Made by a program: the position numbers and the translations under genes. Positions 5,553-14,104 of a stretch of DNA of 22,470 nucleotides are shown in pieces. The DNA is taken from the NCBI GenBank assembly GCA_934728065.1, contig CAKVDW010000022.1:1-22470 (forward strand), read 5' to 3'. Origin of the DNA: an uncultured Campylobacter sp. (GTDB lineage Bacteria; Campylobacterota; Campylobacteria; Campylobacterales; Campylobacteraceae). Numbering within the stretch: the stretch's first letter is position 1; every line of letters begins with the position of its first letter. The notes beneath the pieces are model-generated. The model saw only the letters and a program-made list of their open reading frames with translations. It ran no database searches and was not told the origin of the DNA.

Positions 5553-7353
5553 AAACAATTTAAGCCAAGAGGATATAAAGGGTATAGAAGAGGCTATGCT
5601 TCATCAAGGGGTTTTTTCTGATGAGATTGATAAAATATATAAAGATTTTCAAGCTAAAATAAAATTATCTAAAGATATCCTTAATACGGCTCAAAATAAT
5701 ATTTTTTTCGTGGAAAATCAATATCCATCCATTAAAATTGCAACTAAACCTATAACTATCATTATTAAAAGAACTGAAAATACCTTAGAGGCTATCGACC
5801 TTATGCTTGAATATCAAATCAACGGACAAGAGGAGGTTATTATAAAGGCTACGGGAAAACTAGCTGGAAGCATTGCTTTTTATATAGGAGCAACAGTAAG
5901 TGGCTCTCTTGCAAAGGCTACTGCAGCTCTTGTTGCAAGGATTTACCCTCCAGCTGCTCATTTTGCTGCATTTTTTGTTTTTGAAACAGGCGTAATCATT
6001 AGCAATTATATAGCCGAGAAATTTGAAAGCTATGTGATTGAGTATTTAAAAACGAGCAATAAATTTGTTTGCCCTGAAGTTATTCAATTTGGCGATAAAT
6101 TTTACAACAACAATAAAAGTCAAGAAGAAATTTATCAAGAGCTTTTTAATGTCTATTCTCTTGCCTTGCCAACTTATCCTCAAAAACAAATCGCCTCTGT
6201 GAAATTAGCAAGCAATGAATATTTGCGTAGTGATATTTACGCAAGATTGGAGCGTGATGCTTTTAAAGAATTATCGCTCAAACAAGAATATTATGAAAGT
6301 GATTATAAAAAAGAGCTTGAAAAATACAAGAAAGAGTTTAAAGAAAAAATAAAATTTATCAATATACTTTTTGAAAATCTTAACGATATGCTCATTCCTC
6401 ATCTTTTTACCTTTAGTCAAAGAGGGCAAAAGCCAAGATTAAATCAAAGCTTTGCGCTTATGTCTAAACGCAAATATGCCTTAAAAATGCTTAGTGAAGA
6501 GGAGTTAGAAAATGTTGATTTAAATTCAAGTTTTGCTCATAAAAGAGCCTTGTTTTTATGTCAAAATATCATCGTTGTAGATGAAAATAACGAGCCTGTT
6601 TTAAATGAAAAAAATGCCCATACTTATTTGGGCTATAAAGATGAAGCTTATATCGCGCTCATTCGTCAAAAAGATATACTTACGCAGGATTACTTTTTGG
6701 CTAGAAAAGCCTTGTATAAAAGCTTAATGCTCATTAAAGAAGAAATGTTAAATTCTAATAATCTAAATAATGCCATAAAACTTCAAACAAACAAAGCTTT
6801 TGACAAGCTTAACGCTTTAATAGATAAAAAGCTAAATATTAACAACTCGGTTAAAAACCAAGTGAGCGTTTATGCCCAAAAACTTCAAGCAAAAACAAAT
6901 GAATTTATTGATGAGGTTGTGATAGAAAATGAACCCAGCAAAAAGATACAAGATAAATACCTTATCTTAAAAAGTAAAGACAAAACAAGACAAATCATTT
7001 TTTTAGACAGTAAAGCAAGTCTTACCTTAAAGGATAAAAGCGCTTTTGCTATGCCTTCTATGTCTAATCTTATTCATCTTTATGATGATAAAAGAGATAT
7101 TTTTGCTCAAAACAATACAAATTTAGATTCTAAACAAATAGAACAAGACTTTAAAGTAAATCTTAGTGAAATTCCAGCTAATGTCTTTTTTTATAGCTTA
7201 CTTCTTAGAGGCGGAGAAGAGGATGAAAATAATGCTGGGTTTTTTTATGGCGAAAATGATGAAGTTTATATTACTTTGAGTGATGATAATGTAAAAATAA
7301 TTTATGGTGATTATGTTATGCAAATGAGTAATTACTACTACCACGCTTATTGA
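5539..7353 (+). CDS. Candidate T6SS effector with hydrophobic hairpin-like segment
   Basis: A 604-residue protein of unrecognised family, with no signal peptide. ATG 5539 overlaps the preceding gene. Residues about 106-157 are rich in Gly, Ala and hydrophobics (GKLAGSIAFYIGATVSGSLA, then PPAAHFAAFFVFETGVIISN), which could form two adjacent membrane helices, as in pore-forming toxins. The rest is charged and helical-looking (about 260-285 is Lys/Glu-rich), and the C-terminal 100 residues look beta-rich. No lipase GxSxG or nuclease motif stands out. Its place between a membrane-anchored paralogue and a PAAR-like gene, next to T6SS structural genes, suggests a cargo effector that acts on membranes. 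An alternative is a structural or chaperone-like accessory. The first five codons (MSVNE) are shared with the upstream extension of lipoprotein copy 2. Confidence 0.5.
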   Translation: MSVNENNLSQEDIKGIEEAMLHQGVFSDEIDKIYKDFQAKIKLSKDILNTAQNNIFFVENQYPSIKIATKPITIIIKRTENTLEAIDLMLEYQINGQEEVIIKATGKLAGSIAFYIGATVSGSLAKATAALVARIYPPAAHFAAFFVFETGVIISNYIAEKFESYVIEYLKTSNKFVCPEVIQFGDKFYNNNKSQEEIYQELFNVYSLALPTYPQKQIASVKLASNEYLRSDIYARLERDAFKELSLKQEYYESDYKKELEKYKKEFKEKIKFINILFENLNDMLIPHLFTFSQRGQKPRLNQSFALMSKRKYALKMLSEEELENVDLNSSFAHKRALFLCQNIIVVDENNEPVLNEKNAHTYLGYKDEAYIALIRQKDILTQDYFLARKALYKSLMLIKEEMLNSNNLNNAIKLQTNKAFDKLNALIDKKLNINNSVKNQVSVYAQKLQAKTNEFIDEVVIENEPSKKIQDKYLILKSKDKTRQIIFLDSKASLTLKDKSAFAMPSMSNLIHLYDDKRDIFAQNNTNLDSKQIEQDFKVNLSEIPANVFFYSLLLRGGEEDENNAGFFYGENDEVYITLSDDNVKIIYGDYVMQMSNYYYHAY

Positions 7354-7369
7354 GCATTAAGGAACGGTT

Positions 7370-8497
7370 ATGCCTAAAGATATAGAGCAGATTAAAGAAA
7401 TAAAGCCCATAGACAAGAGATTTATTACCACGCTACACACTAAAACAAAACCAAGCAAAGAAAAAGAAGCAAAACACAGACTTGCTTTAGATAAAAAACT
7501 TTCTAGCACTACTTCATCTTCAAGCAAAGCCTCTCTTTATGCCGTAATAGAAAGTGATATAATAAAATGTCCTCATAATGGACAGGTTATACTCAAGTCA
7601 AACAAGGGCAAGAATTTTAAATCAAATGGAGTTCCTTTAATCTTAGAATCTGATTATATAAACTCAAACATACTAGGCTGCACTAACACAGTAGCAGGTA
7701 TAGCAGCACCTTGCACCAAAGTAGTGAGCATAAAAGGAACAACTTCTTTAAAAAAGGTCAATGGCGAGGGCGTTATACTCCAAGATTTAGTTGTAAATTC
7801 TTTAAGCGATAAGGGTTTTAATCTGCAGTGTTTAAGCAAGCCAAATAAGTTTTTGTTTGATTATAGTTTTAGCGTTAAAGATGATGATGAGGGCAAGGCA
7901 AAGGAGCTTAATCATTCTTTTAACAATGCTAAATTAAGACTGCATTATAAAATCAATAGCCAGCAAAAGGATAATTTGCCCTTATATGAAATCACTCTTA
8001 ATGATAGCCTTTTAAGCTCTATTTGTGAAAGCTTAAAGCCTTTAGATATAGACTTAGAAAAAGATACTGAGGACTTAAAGCAAACAAAGACTAATCTTTT
8101 GCAAAGCTTAAAGGCTGAATTTAAAAAGGATACAGTCTTTAAACAGCTTAAATTAAAAATAGATACTAATCTTGTATATATTTATCTCATTGTTCCTCAA
8201 AATATCCCCAAACCTTACAAACAAGACTTTAAAAACTACGAAAACAAAGATTATGGTGTAGCAGAATTTAAACAAATACATTCTTATACAAGCATAAAGG
8301 CTTTAAAACCAAGCGAAGAAGAGCTTAAGAAAGAAATGCCAAATTACACCGAATTTAGCTTTGTTTTTATGACACCTTATAAGGCAAAGAAGTTAAGGCT
8401 TGAGTTTGCCTTTGGGCTAGATAAACACATACAAGAACAAGATGAAAAAGAGCAAAATAGGGTGCAAAGCTTTGTTGTGGCAAATGGTGGAAGGTAA
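7370..8497 (+). CDS. PAAR-like (DUF4280-like) spike protein
   Basis: 375 residues; ATG 7370 has AAGGA upstream and follows the previous stop by 16 bases. After a polar tail of about 55 residues comes a small domain at about 58-160 with regularly spaced Cys: CPHNG at 67-71, LGC at 102-104, APC at 113-115 and LQC at 152-154. It also has short Gly-containing turns and an SDYIN segment. This resembles PAAR-like DUF4280 domains, which cap the VgrG spike and carry cargo. The C-terminal ~210 residues are unassigned and may bind or be the cargo. The stop and the next start overlap (TAATG). I am fairly confident of the PAAR-like fold and unsure about the rest. Confidence 0.55.
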   Translation: MPKDIEQIKEIKPIDKRFITTLHTKTKPSKEKEAKHRLALDKKLSSTTSSSSKASLYAVIESDIIKCPHNGQVILKSNKGKNFKSNGVPLILESDYINSNILGCTNTVAGIAAPCTKVVSIKGTTSLKKVNGEGVILQDLVVNSLSDKGFNLQCLSKPNKFLFDYSFSVKDDDEGKAKELNHSFNNAKLRLHYKINSQQKDNLPLYEITLNDSLLSSICESLKPLDIDLEKDTEDLKQTKTNLLQSLKAEFKKDTVFKQLKLKIDTNLVYIYLIVPQNIPKPYKQDFKNYENKDYGVAEFKQIHSYTSIKALKPSEEELKKEMPNYTEFSFVFMTPYKAKKLRLEFAFGLDKHIQEQDEKEQNRVQSFVVANGGR

Positions 8498-11400
8498 TGG
8501 AAGTTAAAAATTTTAAGATTATTGATGAGGGGGCTTTATTTTCCCAAATAAGTTTTCTTATTGCTGGTGCAAAGGAAAAAATAACCCTTATACAAAATGA
8601 TTACAACGCCTTTATAAATGAAACAAATCCCCTTTGTGCTCACATAAAAAAAGAACTTTACAAGAAAAAAGACACTCACAAAAATATACAAATAGAGCTT
8701 AATTTTTTGCAAGGCTTAAGTGAGATTAGTCAAGTTGATGAGAGCGACACAGATAAAAAGCTTGATGATTTTATTGTTAATTTTAAAGACTCTTTTTTAA
8801 AAACAAGGATAAAACAAATCATTGATGAGTTAAAATCATTAGAAAAAAAAATTGATAATGAAATGGTAATAGCTGAAGGCAAATACACCATTAGCGAAAA
8901 AGCTCAAAAACCCTTAAAGGATTTGAAGTCTGGTTGGGAAAAATTACTGTTTAACAATATGCTTGATAATTTTCAACAAGACATTCTTAGCAGTTTAAAT
9001 GATATACAAGAATCAAAATATTATGAGGAGAAAATAAAGCCACTAGCCAAAGATAGCATACAAGTTACTATAAATTCTATCAAACAAAATGTGTTTATCT
9101 CTTATGATGAGGGTGATTTCAAACAACTTATAAAGTCGTTTTTAAAATTTTTAATCAACATAGCAGACGGTCTTACGGATTTAAGAAAAGAAGCGCTATT
9201 TAAAAAGCAACCTTATGTTTTTGCTTCTTGTGCTGTGTATGAAATGTATAAAGTTATAAAGGAATATCAAGAATATAAAGATAAAAAATTTTATTATGAC
9301 TTTGCTGTTCCTTTGCTTAATATCATTACAACTAAGTTTTATCCAACACTTGCCTTTTGTAATGAGGAATTTTTATCAAATGTTTTGATTGTAGATGATG
9401 AGGTTTTGCTTGATTTTTCATCTTATTTTGATTTGCCAAAATTCAGCTTATACAGAAATGTTTTTTATAAGCTGAATTTAAACCAAAAGGCAAAGGGGTT
9501 TTTTGATTCTTTTTTCCATAAAACAAAAAAAGCGCAGATAAGTTATTCAAATAACGAGCTTTTATATAGCGACAAAAACAACATAAATTTAAAAGACAGC
9601 ATTCAAAGAAATTTACAAAGTTTGAATCATTTTTTTTATGCTGAATACCCTGATTTAAACTCTGCCTTACTTGTAGAGATGATTTTGGATAAAAAAAATA
9701 ACAAAGCCTCCAAAATGGGCAAAAACTATCTTTTCATCACTAATCCACCACAGCTATATAATGCTGGACTTTGTGAATACCTTTACAACAAAAAATTAAA
9801 AGCTGAAATTTTATACCGCCCTAAAGCCCCAACAAATGTTGAAAAACTAGCCCTTAAAAAAAGTGCTTTTCCTACTAAACAAGATTACAGTTCTTATGCC
9901 ATTAAAAGAACTGTAGATGATGATAAGCCTTATATTTTACAGCTTTGCCCCTTTGTGAAATTTCCAAAACAACTTTATGATGAATGTAAAAACACTTTAG
10001 ATAAAGAATCAAACACCTTATTAGCTTTTTTAACCAACAGTCAAACCAAGCTTTTTTATGAAAAAAATTTGCAGTATTTGGATTCTTTTTTTCATTCTCC
10101 AAGACAAATAGAAGACATTACAAAGGCACAAAAGGAAAATGCTAAGGCTTATTTTGAAGTTTTTAAGTCATATTTTTATACTTTTTGCGAACAAAGCGTA
10201 AAAAAAGAATATCAATACTCTGTCTTTAGTATTTTTCTTATAAGTCTTGGTTTTTATATCTTTAATAAAGAATTTCAAGGCAAGAGTATCTATAAAATCA
10301 ACACGGATAGAGGTCTTTATTATTATCAAAGTATAGAAATTTTACGCGTATATGTTTTAGATGTTATTCGCTCAAAAGCTTATTATTTGAACGAAAGTGG
10401 CGAAAAAATCACTGTCTTTTTAAGCAAAGATTTTCAAAAATCGTGGCAAGAAAATGATATTTTATTTTTAGATGAATTTATAGAGGCTATTTTTGAGGAT
10501 AAAAAAGAGGAGTTAAGTTGCTGTGAATTTTTAAAAAGCTTGCTTGATGATGAGCTTGCAAAAGAGCTAAAGAGCAAAAAGGAGCTTAATGAGGCTTTAG
10601 ACAAAATGCTCAAAGATGAAAATCTTGCTAAAATGGTTCTTAATGCAAGCCTTTTTAATCTCATAGAACGGTTTTGTCCCTTTATGTCTTTTTTTAGTCA
10701 TTACCCTGAACTTTTTTACCAAATAACAAGATTTTTTATAGGAACAAAGTCAGACAAACAAACTGTAGTGAATGATTTTAAAGAATCCTTAATAAAAGAG
10801 ATGAGTTTGCCCACTTTTACAGAGTTTAACGATAATAAGGCAAAAACACAAGAGTCAAAAGGCGTTTTAAACAAAAGAAATTTTTTGTATATGCTTGTAA
10901 ATGCTTGTTGCACCTTTAGCAAGAATGAAGAATTTGTAGGGGAATTTGCGAAAACAAAGTCTTTGAATAAACTCGATAAACAAGAGCAAATGTTGATTGC
11001 TTTGCAAGCAAGTGCTAAATTTTCTTTTAAACACTACAAAAGCGTTGCAAAAGGTGTGAGTATAGAATTTGCCAAAGATATGGCTAATAGTGCTTTACAA
11101 AAACTTATACCCACTCATTATGATGATTTAAAAGCACAGTATGAATACATAAGGTATCAAAAACTAAATTATAATTTTGATTCGCCTTTGGCAGTGCAAA
11201 AAGATGAATATATAACTTATCCTATGTTTGTCAATTCAAGATTTATGAGCTTTGATTTGGCTCAATTTATACTTGGTTCTTTACTTTGCACAGGAGGACT
11301 GAGTTGTTTTACCAGCATAAGTTGTGCCACCATTTCACCTGAGATAAAAAAACTTGCCTTGCAAAGACTTTTGTCTTATTTGGTTATAGATGAAAAAAGA

Positions 11401-11901
11401 GCAAGTCTTTTTGCGCAGGATTTAAGACAGGGTAAGGATATGATAGATGATATAAATTTTTTCACCCACTCAGCAAGCATAGAGCTAGAAAATGCCCATA
11501 TTTACAAACTCATCGATGAAGAAAAAGAAAAAGAATATAAAAAATCAGGCTCAAAGACTAGAGAAGAACCCATACTTCTTTATAACGAGGCTATCAGTAT
11601 AATTTGCGAATACGCTAATGGCATAAGCGCTAATGCGAATAAAAATAAAAAATTAGAAGATAAGCAAAAGGCAAGAAGATTGATAAAGGCTTTAGACAGC
11701 ATAGGACAGCATAATTTAAAGGTTATGTATAGTGGCTTAGAAAAAGCTGAAGAACAAGATGATGGCAAAAAAAATAGTGATTACACGCAAAATCCAAGCG
11801 ATGATAGCGCAAAAAATAACAATAAAAAAAACCAAAATATTGGATTTATAGGCAGACTTGCAACTGTTATCATAGTGGAAAATGGCTTATGGATGGGATA
11901 A
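8497..11901 (+). CDS. Large uncharacterised protein in the T6SS cargo operon
   Basis: 1134 residues; not recognised. ATG 8497 overlaps the previous stop by one base, with GGAAGG just upstream. Residues 1-240 look strongly helical with many Lys/Glu/Ile, possibly coiled coil. There is no signal peptide. A hydrophobic Gly/Cys-rich stretch at about 920-945 (FILGSLLCTGGLSCF) could insert in a membrane. Near the C-terminus comes an Asn/Lys/Asp-rich low-complexity linker, then a hydrophobic tail (IGFIGRLATVIIVENG) at about 1114-1129. An A9 run at 8843-8851 lies in the first tenth of the gene. Translational coupling to the PAAR-like gene suggests cargo or a loading factor. I see no known catalytic motif. 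Confidence 0.5.
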   Translation: MEVKNFKIIDEGALFSQISFLIAGAKEKITLIQNDYNAFINETNPLCAHIKKELYKKKDTHKNIQIELNFLQGLSEISQVDESDTDKKLDDFIVNFKDSFLKTRIKQIIDELKSLEKKIDNEMVIAEGKYTISEKAQKPLKDLKSGWEKLLFNNMLDNFQQDILSSLNDIQESKYYEEKIKPLAKDSIQVTINSIKQNVFISYDEGDFKQLIKSFLKFLINIADGLTDLRKEALFKKQPYVFASCAVYEMYKVIKEYQEYKDKKFYYDFAVPLLNIITTKFYPTLAFCNEEFLSNVLIVDDEVLLDFSSYFDLPKFSLYRNVFYKLNLNQKAKGFFDSFFHKTKKAQISYSNNELLYSDKNNINLKDSIQRNLQSLNHFFYAEYPDLNSALLVEMILDKKNNKASKMGKNYLFITNPPQLYNAGLCEYLYNKKLKAEILYRPKAPTNVEKLALKKSAFPTKQDYSSYAIKRTVDDDKPYILQLCPFVKFPKQLYDECKNTLDKESNTLLAFLTNSQTKLFYEKNLQYLDSFFHSPRQIEDITKAQKENAKAYFEVFKSYFYTFCEQSVKKEYQYSVFSIFLISLGFYIFNKEFQGKSIYKINTDRGLYYYQSIEILRVYVLDVIRSKAYYLNESGEKITVFLSKDFQKSWQENDILFLDEFIEAIFEDKKEELSCCEFLKSLLDDELAKELKSKKELNEALDKMLKDENLAKMVLNASLFNLIERFCPFMSFFSHYPELFYQITRFFIGTKSDKQTVVNDFKESLIKEMSLPTFTEFNDNKAKTQESKGVLNKRNFLYMLVNACCTFSKNEEFVGEFAKTKSLNKLDKQEQMLIALQASAKFSFKHYKSVAKGVSIEFAKDMANSALQKLIPTHYDDLKAQYEYIRYQKLNYNFDSPLAVQKDEYITYPMFVNSRFMSFDLAQFILGSLLCTGGLSCFTSISCATISPEIKKLALQRLLSYLVIDEKRASLFAQDLRQGKDMIDDINFFTHSASIELENAHIYKLIDEEKEKEYKKSGSKTREEPILLYNEAISIICEYANGISANANKNKKLEDKQKARRLIKALDSIGQHNLKVMYSGLEKAEEQDDGKKNSDYTQNPSDDSAKNNNKKNQNIGFIGRLATVIIVENGLWMG

Positions 11902-11913
11902 AAGGAGAGATAA

Positions 11914-13185
11914 ATGAGCGATACTTACACAGTAGATATATTTAATGGGACAGAGGCTGTTTTTGACAAAAAAACAAATTTATTAGTCAGGGGAAATGAT
12001 AGTATTTATATTGAAGAATACTCCCAAGCAGTCCTAGAGGCTGATGAAATTAGAAGAAATTCCCCTTATAAAGACTATAAACCTATTCATTTAGACCCCA
12101 CACTTCATACAGGAGCTAGCTCAACCTTGCTTGAATTTGAAGCTTGGAAAAGTTTATATTTTAACGACCCTGTTAAGGCGCGCATTGCGCCTTGGACAAA
12201 AAAAGAAAAGGCTTATTATGAAAGCTTAAAGACTAAAAGACAAAGATATAAATATCTTGTTATAAGAAGTGGGATAAGAAGTGCTGTTATAGATATACCT
12301 TATGAAGCTTATGCAGGAGTAGATGAAAATGGCAAGCTCATAAATGATGAGTTTGAGGAGCTTTATGCCATAGTAGATAGCAATAAAAATAGCTTAAAAA
12401 CTGCTTTATTTTCTAATGAATGGGGCATAGCAGCAGGTATTTTGGGGAATCCTGATTATTTTGGAGCCGACAAACGACACGGCTTAAATGCTAGATATAT
12501 ACAGTGCATTATACTTCATATGCAGCTTACAGGAGGAAGCAGTGGTTTTAGCAGGACAAATTTGCTTGGAGGGATTTATGAGTATGCTGAAAATATCTTA
12601 AGATTTGGACTTTTAGGCGTGCATCGAAATAAAATACGAGAACAAGAGGTAAAAAAACTTGCTACTACCCTCAAACCTGATAAATTTGGTATGTTGCCTT
12701 ATATAGATGAGATAATGGGAGTGGATTGGGTGCTTAATTTTAGTGTGCATCCGTGGTTGGTTGATATTGATGGAGAGGCTTTGGATACACTAGATAGTCT
12801 TGTTGATGAGGGCGAACTTAAGGACCCAAGAGATAAAGACTCTACGCCAGAAAGCAGAGATGAATTTTTAAAAGATGCCTACGCAAGAATAAGAAAACAA
12901 GATGCTTATGGGAAATGTCCCTCAAGTGATTGGACCAGTAGTGAAGTTCAATTAAGAATAGACAGCCTAATCTTAAAAACTAAAATAGCAGCAATTACCC
13001 CACCTCAAAGCTATCCTAATGCACCAACTTATTTTGCGCCTGAACTTATGGATAATTTTTACAAAAGAAAGCTGTTGGATAAAAAATGTAATCCCACAAT
13101 ACCCGCAATATACAGAGAAAACTTCCCACAATACCTAAGACAAGAAATAGAAGATTATGCTAGAAAGCATAATATAAAGGATTAA
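11914..13185 (+). CDS. Uncharacterised 423-residue protein, last gene of the cargo operon
   Basis: ATG 11914 has a strong AGGAG site and follows the previous stop by 12 bases. No signal peptide, lipobox or clear transmembrane helix. Aromatic and charged residues are spread throughout, and the C-terminal part contains FPQYLRQEIEDYARKH. The central segment (LHMQLTGGSSGFSRTNLLGG, about 201-220) is Gly/Ser-rich and could be a loop around an active or binding site, but I do not recognise a family. It could be the enzymatic effector, a chaperone or an adaptor. The gene ends 16 bases before the oppositely oriented tssG. Confidence 0.5.
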   Translation: MSDTYTVDIFNGTEAVFDKKTNLLVRGNDSIYIEEYSQAVLEADEIRRNSPYKDYKPIHLDPTLHTGASSTLLEFEAWKSLYFNDPVKARIAPWTKKEKAYYESLKTKRQRYKYLVIRSGIRSAVIDIPYEAYAGVDENGKLINDEFEELYAIVDSNKNSLKTALFSNEWGIAAGILGNPDYFGADKRHGLNARYIQCIILHMQLTGGSSGFSRTNLLGGIYEYAENILRFGLLGVHRNKIREQEVKKLATTLKPDKFGMLPYIDEIMGVDWVLNFSVHPWLVDIDGEALDTLDSLVDEGELKDPRDKDSTPESRDEFLKDAYARIRKQDAYGKCPSSDWTSSEVQLRIDSLILKTKIAAITPPQSYPNAPTYFAPELMDNFYKRKLLDKKCNPTIPAIYRENFPQYLRQEIEDYARKHNIKD

Positions 13186-13195
13186 AATTTAAAAT

Positions 13196-13214
13196 GCTTT
13201 ATCACTCATAAAGC
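13196..13214. terminator. Possible bidirectional terminator between the convergent operons
   Basis: GCTTTAT (13196-13202) and ATAAAGC (13208-13214) form a perfect 7-bp stem with a 5-base loop, spanning the stop of tssG. Read on the minus strand the stem is followed by ATTTTAAATTTTAA, a loose T-rich tail; on the plus strand there is no T run. It is the only hairpin between the two gene sets. Confidence 0.35.
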
Positions 13215-14104
13215 TTAGCGTGTATGGAGTAGTGGTTGTTCTTTGGCTTGCCTAAAATAAGCCCCCAACCAAGCTTAGCTTGAGCCTTATCTCCCAAAGT
13301 AAAGTGCATTCTAGGGCTAATATTGACCTTAAGATATAAATCCACGCAAAACTCATCATTAGTAAGAAAAATAATACTCTCTTTAAGTTCTTTAAATTTA
13401 GCCTCATTAGGCAGATATTCTAAGGCTTGAGCGTAGTCAATATCTTGTATGTAAATGGCTATTTTACTTTGATGAGAAAGAAAGGTTTTGCCTAAGAGGA
13501 CATTTTTGCCTAAGATATGGTTTTTTCGACCAAGTTCATTTTGTTGTTTTTTTGAAATGGTGATTTGATGAGGGATATACTCAATAATGCTTAATTTCCC
13601 TTTGAGGTTAAAATTACTTTGCAAAACCTTTTCTATGTGGTGTTTTGGACGCCTTAAGCTTAAGAGTAAGGGCGCAAAGGGCAGGTATTTTTTAGCCACT
13701 TCTTTATCATTTATGCCAAGAATGGCAAATAAAATTTTAGAGATAGTATCATCAAAGTCAGCTTTAAAGGACTTTGAATAAGTTTTAATCCCCACAATCT
13801 CGTAAAAAAGCCATAGGATATGGTGGTTAAAAAAATCAAAAAACAAGGTCCAACCCATATCGCCTTCTTCTTTCCTTGAAAGCTTATCAAGCATATAGTT
13901 AGGAAGTTGAGATGTGCTTCCTTGCAAACCCATAAAATTAACCATTATTTGAACTAAAAAGTCTTTTTCATTTTGACTAAAATTTAGGCTTTCTATTTCT
14001 TTATTAGGGTGTTTAAGGCTTTTATTTGTCCTTAAAAATATCTCTTCTTTGTTGTATTTTTTAAGAAGCTCGCATAAGAGCTTGTAAAAACTATAATTTG
14101 TCAT
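13202..14104 (-). CDS. tssG: T6SS baseplate protein TssG
   Basis: 300 residues, slightly shorter than typical TssG (around 330). TssG forms the wedge core of the baseplate with TssF, in the cytoplasm. Landmarks are NFMGLQGSTSQLPNYMLD (about 56-73), matching the FGLxGxxGxLPxHY region of the family, and FFDFFNHHILWLFYE (about 88-102), matching the FLDxFNHRxxxLFY region. A C-terminal LGWGLILG lies near the usual conserved end. The start overlaps the tssF stop by four bases (ATGA), and the gene is last in the tssB-C-E-F-G series. Confidence 0.88.
   Translation of the reverse strand: MTNYSFYKLLCELLKKYNKEEIFLRTNKSLKHPNKEIESLNFSQNEKDFLVQIMVNFMGLQGSTSQLPNYMLDKLSRKEEGDMGWTLFFDFFNHHILWLFYEIVGIKTYSKSFKADFDDTISKILFAILGINDKEVAKKYLPFAPLLLSLRRPKHHIEKVLQSNFNLKGKLSIIEYIPHQITISKKQQNELGRKNHILGKNVLLGKTFLSHQSKIAIYIQDIDYAQALEYLPNEAKFKELKESIIFLTNDEFCVDLYLKVNISPRMHFTLGDKAQAKLGWGLILGKPKNNHYSIHAKLYE

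Noticed and set aside
12532..12546. GGSSG (residues 207-211 of the 423-residue protein) as a lipase GxSxG nucleophile elbow
   Set aside because: There is no surrounding strand-turn-helix pattern and no recognisable Asp/His partners; the Gly/Ser-rich loop alone is not enough.
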